11,628 nt of DNA from the NCBI GenBank assembly GCA_011524575.1, contig WTKB01000129.1, forward strand, positions 1 to 11,628. Reading direction: 5' to 3'. The stretch is from Aquimarina sp. Its GTDB lineage: Bacteria; Bacteroidota; Bacteroidia; Flavobacteriales; Flavobacteriaceae. Positions 8,302 through 11,628 of this stretch are shown here, piece by piece; position 1 is the first letter of the stretch, and the number at the start of each line of letters is the position of its first letter. The position numbers and the translations under genes were made by a program. The notes beneath the pieces were generated by a model. It worked only from the letters and a program-made list of their open reading frames with translations, was not told the origin of the DNA and did not search any database.

Positions 8302-9036
8302 ATGCAATTATTCTATAGTTCCGCGTTTACTCTTGAGAGTACTATTTTTAATTTTTCTAAAGAAGAAAGTAGGCATATTTCTAGAGTATTGCGTAAAAAG
8401 GAAGGTGATAAGTTATGGGTAACTAATGGTAAAGGTTTACGTTGTGAAGCAATACTTATAAGCTCAGATCCTAAAAAGTGTGTTGCTGAGGTGATTTCGT
8501 TTACGGATTCCTTACCATCAAAAATTAATTTACATTTGGCCGTAGCACCAACAAAAATGAATGATCGTTTTGAGTGGTTTTTGGAAAAAGCCACAGAAAT
8601 AGGAATCCAACAAATAACACCTATTTTTTGTGCTCGTAGTGAACGCAAAGTTTTTAAACCAGAGCGTTTTCAAAAAATTATAGAAAGTGCTTCTAAACAA
8701 TCTTTGAAAGATTATTTCCCTGTGCTTCATCCTGCAGTATCTTTAAAGCAATTTTTAAATAATTCGTCCTTGTTGGAAGGAAGTAAATTTATCGCACATT
8801 GTATGGATTTAGATCATGATAAACGTTCTTTAAAACAATGTTTGTCTGAGTTTAGTGTAAATGATTTCCAAAGTTTTACGCTTTTGATTGGTCCAGAAGG
8901 TGATTTTACATCAGATGAAGTTATGCTTAGTAAGCAGCATGCTTTTAAAGCAATTACTTTAGGAGAACAGCGTTTACGAACCGAAACTGCTGCGATAGTA
9001 GCTACACATAGTATCAATTATCATTTTGAAAAATAA
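8302..9036 (+). CDS. rsmE: 16S rRNA m3U1498 methyltransferase (RsmE)
   Basis: RsmE methylates N3 of U1498 in 16S rRNA of the 30S subunit using S-adenosylmethionine. The 244-residue protein has the N-terminal PUA-like domain (HISRVLR, 25-31) and the C-terminal SPOUT (trefoil-knot) domain. Family motifs are KMNDRFEWFLEKATEIGI (85-102), ARSERK (111-116), SASKQS (129-134), LIGPEGDFTSDE (195-206) and the SAM-binding knot LGEQRLRTETAA (220-231). It lies 4 bases after tsaD and 6 bases before the lipoprotein gene, so it is the middle gene of a three-gene operon. Nothing is missing or odd. Confidence 0.97.
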   Translation: MQLFYSSAFTLESTIFNFSKEESRHISRVLRKKEGDKLWVTNGKGLRCEAILISSDPKKCVAEVISFTDSLPSKINLHLAVAPTKMNDRFEWFLEKATEIGIQQITPIFCARSERKVFKPERFQKIIESASKQSLKDYFPVLHPAVSLKQFLNNSSLLEGSKFIAHCMDLDHDKRSLKQCLSEFSVNDFQSFTLLIGPEGDFTSDEVMLSKQHAFKAITLGEQRLRTETAAIVATHSINYHFEK

Positions 9037-9042
9037 AAAGTT

Positions 9043-9474
9043 ATGAGTATAAAGTCTTGTTTTTTAAGAATTAGTTTAAGTTTTTGTTGTCTGTTTTTAA
9101 TCTTGAGTTGTGAGCAACAAGAAGTTCAAGAGCCTATAGGAAAGTACCTTAGTGTCAGTGATTTTGTTTTGCAACTTTTAGAAGAGCCTACTATTGAAAA
9201 TCAGAGTTTAGGAACGATTACTACACAGACTGATGCGGCTACAAGCCTTGAATTTGAATTGATCTCTCAAACCCCAGAAAATGCCTTTGAGGTAGATGCA
9301 TTTACAGGAGAGATTACAATATCAGACCTTACAGCTTTTGAAATTGATGTTGATACAACTACGTTAACTACAGTTACTGGAGTGGTTCAAGTACAAACAG
9401 GTCAAGTTTTGCAAAAAACAGTGAACGTTTCTATAACTGTAGGAGAGGAGTCCGAAGAATTAATAGAAGAGTAG
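9043..9474 (+). CDS. Small lipoprotein with one cadherin-like domain
   Basis: This 143-residue protein starts with a type II signal peptide: a basic residue, a hydrophobic stretch and the lipobox ILSC, with the lipidated cysteine at residue 23. The following EQQEVQ is polar and acidic, which fits the type of signal that sends Bacteroidota lipoproteins to the cell surface, though this is inferred. The rest resembles a single cadherin-type repeat: AFEVDAFTGEITISDLTAFE (81-100) has the DAxTGxI-D-xxFE pattern, followed by alternating beta residues VTGVVQVQTGQVL and VNVSITVG. The tail is acidic (EESEELIEE). Such folds mediate adhesion or protein contacts, and the partner is unknown. It is probably co-transcribed with tsaD and rsmE, but no functional link to tRNA or rRNA modification is apparent. 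The gene is not recognised by name. Confidence 0.8.
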   Translation: MSIKSCFLRISLSFCCLFLILSCEQQEVQEPIGKYLSVSDFVLQLLEEPTIENQSLGTITTQTDAATSLEFELISQTPENAFEVDAFTGEITISDLTAFEIDVDTTTLTTVTGVVQVQTGQVLQKTVNVSITVGEESEELIEE

Positions 9475-9477
9475 TGC

Positions 9478-9494
9478 GTTTAAACAAGCTCTTA
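9478..9494 (+). repeat. Core repeat element, internal copy 1
   Basis: GTTTAAACAAGCTCTTA is identical to the last 17 bases of the 53-bp repeat at 92-144. It begins three bases after the stop codon of the lipoprotein gene and lies 81 bases before the CDGSH gene. The upstream 36 bases of the long unit are absent, because that position is lipoprotein coding sequence. The remaining gap (9495-9575) is AT-rich and shows no confident promoter. Confidence 0.85.
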
Positions 9495-9575
9495 GAAAAA
9501 TATACTAGTGTTTAATTGTAATTAGACAACTTTTTATGTATTTTAAAAATCATCAGAGTTTAAAAATTAAATATC

Positions 9576-9803
9576 ATGAGTGAATATAAAAGTCATAAAG
9601 TAAAATTAGAAGCAGGCAAAAAATATGCTTGGTGTACATGTCGTTTTAGTGCTGATCAGCCTTTTTGTGATGGATCTCATAGGAAACATAATGCAACACC
9701 TTCATTAGCTTTTGAGGTTGATACAGATAAAGAAGTGTCTTTATGTGGATGCAAACAAACGAAGAATCCACCTTATTGTGATGGTTCTCATAATGATTTG
9801 TAA
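9576..9803 (+). CDS. Tandem CDGSH iron-sulfur domain protein
   Basis: This 75-residue protein carries two complete zinc-finger-like CDGSH motifs of the form C-x-C-x2-(S/T)-x3-P-x-C-D-G-S-H. The first has C20, C22, C31 and H35, and the second C57, C59, C68 and H72. In this family (mitoNEET, MiNT and bacterial homologues) each motif holds a [2Fe-2S] cluster through three cysteines and one histidine. Proteins with two motifs in one chain are the MiNT-like type. The role is usually given as electron or cluster transfer or redox sensing, and the exact partner is unknown. There is no signal peptide, so it should be cytoplasmic. It is a single-gene unit ending in a strong terminator. It converges on hemJ-hemH, so a shared iron theme with heme synthesis is possible but unproven. 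Confidence 0.93.
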   Translation: MSEYKSHKVKLEAGKKYAWCTCRFSADQPFCDGSHRKHNATPSLAFEVDTDKEVSLCGCKQTKNPPYCDGSHNDL

Positions 9804-9809
9804 ATCATT

Positions 9810-9871
9810 TTTTTTAGAATAAAGTATTTGGAATTATTTAATGGTAATCTCAAATACTTTATTCTAAAAAA
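9810..9871. terminator. Bidirectional terminator between the CDGSH gene and hemJ
   Basis: A 21-bp perfect stem (9810-9830 with 9851-9871) closes a 20-base loop. The arm reads T6 then AGAATAAAGTATTTG. A run of eight T (9808-9815) overlaps one arm and a run of six A lies at the other arm's end, so a U-tract follows the hairpin on both strands. It starts 6 bases after the CDGSH stop and lies 49 bases beyond the hemJ stop, well placed to end both convergent transcripts. Confidence 0.93.
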
Positions 9872-9883
9872 TAATAGCAGTTA

Positions 9884-9899
9884 TTTAAACAAGCTCTTA
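9884..9899 (+). repeat. Core repeat element, internal copy 2
   Basis: TTTAAACAAGCTCTTA matches 16 of the 17 core bases of the repeat family (the first G is an A). It sits between the bidirectional terminator and the end of hemJ, a convergent gap where no promoter is needed. This copy argues against a simple promoter role for the family. Confidence 0.8.
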
Positions 9900-9920
9900 T
9901 ATTAAATTTAAGAATTGGTA

Positions 9921-10454
9921 TTATTTGCGATATTTCTTGTACACTTTAATACCTAACATCAGTAAGATACCTAAACTCACAATTCCAATAACTCCATATA
10001 TCCAATCAAAAGCATTTTTAAGAATCACTAAAAAGACCACTGCAAAAAGAATAATTGTAGCTCCTTCGTTCCATAATCGCATTTGGTTAGAACTCCAAGT
10101 ACAAGTATTGTTTTTTAGTTGATTCATTAGGTGATGACACTTTATGTGATACGCATATAACAGAGCTACAAACCCAAGTTTGACATGCAACCAACTTTGT
10201 GAAAGCCACATTGGAGATAAATATAACAACCAAATGGCAAATAAAGTGGCGAGTACCGCCGAAGGCCAAGTAATGATATACCAAAGTCTATGGGTCATTA
10301 GCTGTAAATGAGGCAATAAAATGTCTTGCTCATTTTTTGGCTTTTCTTTAGTTTCTATTTGGTAAATAAATAATCTTGGCGTGTAGAAAAGTCCTGCAAA
10401 CCAAGTTACTACAAATATAAGGTGTAAAGCTTTTATATAAAGGTAGCTACTCAT
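9921..10454 (-). CDS. hemJ: HemJ protoporphyrinogen IX oxidase (UPF0093/CopD-like membrane protein)
   Basis: HemJ oxidises protoporphyrinogen IX to protoporphyrin IX in the inner membrane, the step before ferrochelatase. The ATG at 10454 gives 177 residues. An ATG 18 codons upstream is in frame but lies within the end of hemH and adds only polar residues, whereas the family begins directly at the first helix. That helix reads YIKALHLIFVVTWFAGLFY, with the conserved H11 (proposed heme ligand) and W18, followed by PRLF with R27. HVKLGF (90-95) carries the conserved Lys (K92), and RLWNE (126-130) is also typical. About four to five membrane helices are visible, and the C-terminus is basic (KVYKKYRK). 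The gene starts 25 bases after the hemH stop, so the two are probably co-transcribed. Confidence 0.9.
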   Translation of the reverse strand: MSSYLYIKALHLIFVVTWFAGLFYTPRLFIYQIETKEKPKNEQDILLPHLQLMTHRLWYIITWPSAVLATLFAIWLLYLSPMWLSQSWLHVKLGFVALLYAYHIKCHHLMNQLKNNTCTWSSNQMRLWNEGATIILFAVVFLVILKNAFDWIYGVIGIVSLGILLMLGIKVYKKYRK

Positions 10455-10458
10455 AATG

Positions 10459-10474
10459 TTATTTACAAGCTCTA
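10459..10474 (+). repeat. Possible degenerate core repeat in the hemH-hemJ gap
   Basis: TTATTTACAAGCTCTA resembles internal copy 2 with its preceding bases (TTATTTAAACAAGCTCTTA, 9881-9899), with two A bases missing and one T lost near the end. It fills most of the 25-base gap between hemH and hemJ. The shared run ACAAGCTCT is only nine bases, so chance is not excluded. Confidence 0.35.
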
Positions 10475-10479
10475 AAGCA

Positions 10480-11505
10480 TTAAGAATTTTGTGTTGCCCA
10501 CTGGTCAATCCATCTGGAAAGTACTTTTACCCAATCTTCTCTGTCATTAATACAAGGAATTGTTGTAAATTCTTTACCTCCTGCTTCTATGAAGAGTTCT
10601 TCCCCTTCCATAGCTATTTCTTCAAGTGTTTCTAAACAATCAGAAACAAAAGCAGGTGTTACAATGGCCATTTTTTCTGTATTTTCCTGTGCTAATTTCT
10701 CTATGGTTCTATCAGTGTAAGGTTTTAACCATGGGTCAAATCCTAAACGTGATTGAAATGAACTGCTATAAGTACCCTCTTGAAGTCCAAGTTGTTCAGC
10801 AACAAGTCTAGTGGTTTCTAAGCATTGGTGTTTGTAGCAAAATTGATGGGCTTTAGAGGCTGTTACACAACAACTTTTATCCATTTTACAATGGGATTTT
10901 GTAATGTCACTTTTTCGTATATGTCTCTCAGGTACCCCATGATAAGAAAATAGCAAGTGATTGTATTCAATGTTTTCTAAACTTTCTTTAATACTTTGAG
11001 AAAGTACACGGATATAATCTTCATGATTGTAAAACGCAGGAATTGTCGAAGTTTTTACATTTGGATATTTTTCTGCGATGATTTCATCCACAAGGGCAAG
11101 TATGGTTTCTGTAGTTGCCATTGCAAATTGTGGGTATAAGGGTACAATTAAAATTTCATCGGTACCATTTGCTACAAGTTCTTGAATTCCTTTTTCAATA
11201 CTCATAGAGCCATAACGCATGGCAAGTCCAATAGGTATAGAGGTTGTTTGTTGTACTTTTTCTTGTAAACGTTCGGAGAGTACAATTAAAGGTGAACCTT
11301 CGTCCCACCAAATCTTTTTATAGGCTGCTGCTGATTTTTTTGGGCGGGTGTTTAAAATGATTCCTTTTACAAGTAAAGTTCTTGCCCATTTAGGAACGTC
11401 AATTACCCTAGGATCCATTAAAAACTCTCCTAAATATTTCTTTACATCCTTTGGTTTGGTAGAATCGGGTGATCCTAAATTAACCAATAGTGCTGCCTTA
11501 GCCAT
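10480..11505 (-). CDS. hemH: Ferrochelatase (HemH)
   Basis: Ferrochelatase inserts Fe2+ into protoporphyrin IX to make protoheme. The 341-residue length is normal. The N-terminal LLVNLGSPDS (6-15) is the usual family start and supports this ATG. FSYHGVPERH (186-195) holds the catalytic H189. SFQSRLGFDPWLKPYTD (249-265) lines the porphyrin pocket, and DCLETLEEI (289-297) holds the conserved glutamate E292. Between H189 and the FQSR motif is a cysteine-rich segment with C206, C212, C213, C223 and C228. [2Fe-2S] clusters are known in some microbial ferrochelatases, so this set is a candidate cluster site, though ligation cannot be read from sequence. It is followed by hemJ, so the last two steps of the pathway are encoded together. 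A 53-bp repeat lies 70 bases upstream. Confidence 0.97.
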   Translation of the reverse strand: MAKAALLVNLGSPDSTKPKDVKKYLGEFLMDPRVIDVPKWARTLLVKGIILNTRPKKSAAAYKKIWWDEGSPLIVLSERLQEKVQQTTSIPIGLAMRYGSMSIEKGIQELVANGTDEILIVPLYPQFAMATTETILALVDEIIAEKYPNVKTSTIPAFYNHEDYIRVLSQSIKESLENIEYNHLLFSYHGVPERHIRKSDITKSHCKMDKSCCVTASKAHQFCYKHQCLETTRLVAEQLGLQEGTYSSSFQSRLGFDPWLKPYTDRTIEKLAQENTEKMAIVTPAFVSDCLETLEEIAMEGEELFIEAGGKEFTTIPCINDREDWVKVLSRWIDQWATQNS

Positions 11506-11575
11506 AGCTATCTTTTTAAAGGTAAAATTAAATCTTTTTATGGCGTACTCCTAGTTTTTATAGTAATAATTGGTA

Positions 11576-11628
11576 TAAGAGCTTGTTTAAACTAAATGCA
11601 AACTGTAATTCAAAAGTTTAAGGTTTTG
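11576..11628 (-). repeat. 53-bp intergenic repeat, right copy (inverted)
   Basis: Read on the - strand this is 50/53 identical to 92-144, again ending in GTTTAAACAAGCTCTTA. It lies 70 bases before the hemH start, oriented towards hemH as the left copy is towards the SDR gene. The outer 7-bp pairing of the hairpin is fully kept. Of the three differences, one turns a G:C pair into G:U, one breaks an A:T pair and one is in the loop. The window ends exactly with the matched segment, so the repeat may extend further. The rest of the hemH upstream region (11506-11575) shows only a weak -7-like TAATTTTA on the - strand (11530-11523). Confidence 0.85.

Noticed and set aside
10455..10508. Longer hemJ start giving 18 extra N-terminal residues
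   Set aside because: The extension overlaps the end of hemH, is polar and lacks family similarity. The internal ATG at 10454 sits directly before the conserved first helix.

Overview
The window looks like chromosomal DNA of a low-GC Bacteroidota bacterium, most likely a flavobacterium (Flavobacteriaceae). The reasons are AT-rich codon use, weak or absent Shine-Dalgarno sequences, an exact match to the Bacteroidota -7 promoter element (TAnnTTTG) before tsaD, and a divergent tamB/tsaD pair followed by rsmE. The hemJ-hemH pair and an acidic residue after the lipoprotein cysteine also fit. All ten genes appear intact. No tRNA, rRNA, CRISPR array, transposase or phage gene was seen.

Layout: (1) 1-203 is non-coding apart from a 53-bp repeat, followed by a lone SDR oxidoreductase on the + strand that ends at a strong hairpin terminator. 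(2) On the - strand, tamB (7244-2736), a small seven-helix membrane protein and metF are packed as one apparent operon. tamB and the membrane gene overlap by one base (TAATG), and 19 bases separate the membrane gene from metF. (3) Divergently, tsaD, rsmE and a small lipoprotein gene form a tight + strand operon, with only 30 bp between the tamB and tsaD starts. (4) A tandem CDGSH iron-sulfur protein gene stands alone and ends at a 21-bp perfect bidirectional terminator. (5) On the - strand, hemH and hemJ encode the last two enzymes of heme synthesis.

Functionally the window is mostly housekeeping: outer-membrane/envelope biogenesis (TamB), folate one-carbon metabolism (MetF), tRNA t6A formation (TsaD), 16S rRNA methylation (RsmE), heme synthesis (HemJ, HemH) and a small Fe-S protein.

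Two things stand out. First, the membrane protein between tamB and metF resembles the PaxB/Pyr4 family of integral membrane terpene cyclases, including a Glu and a Asp at matching spacing; that role is unexpected here. Second, a repeat family is scattered through the gaps between genes. A 53-bp unit occurs in inverted orientation at the two edges of the window (50/53 identical). Its 16-17 base core, GTTTAAACAAGCTCTTA, recurs in two internal intergenic gaps, with a possible decayed copy between hemH and hemJ.
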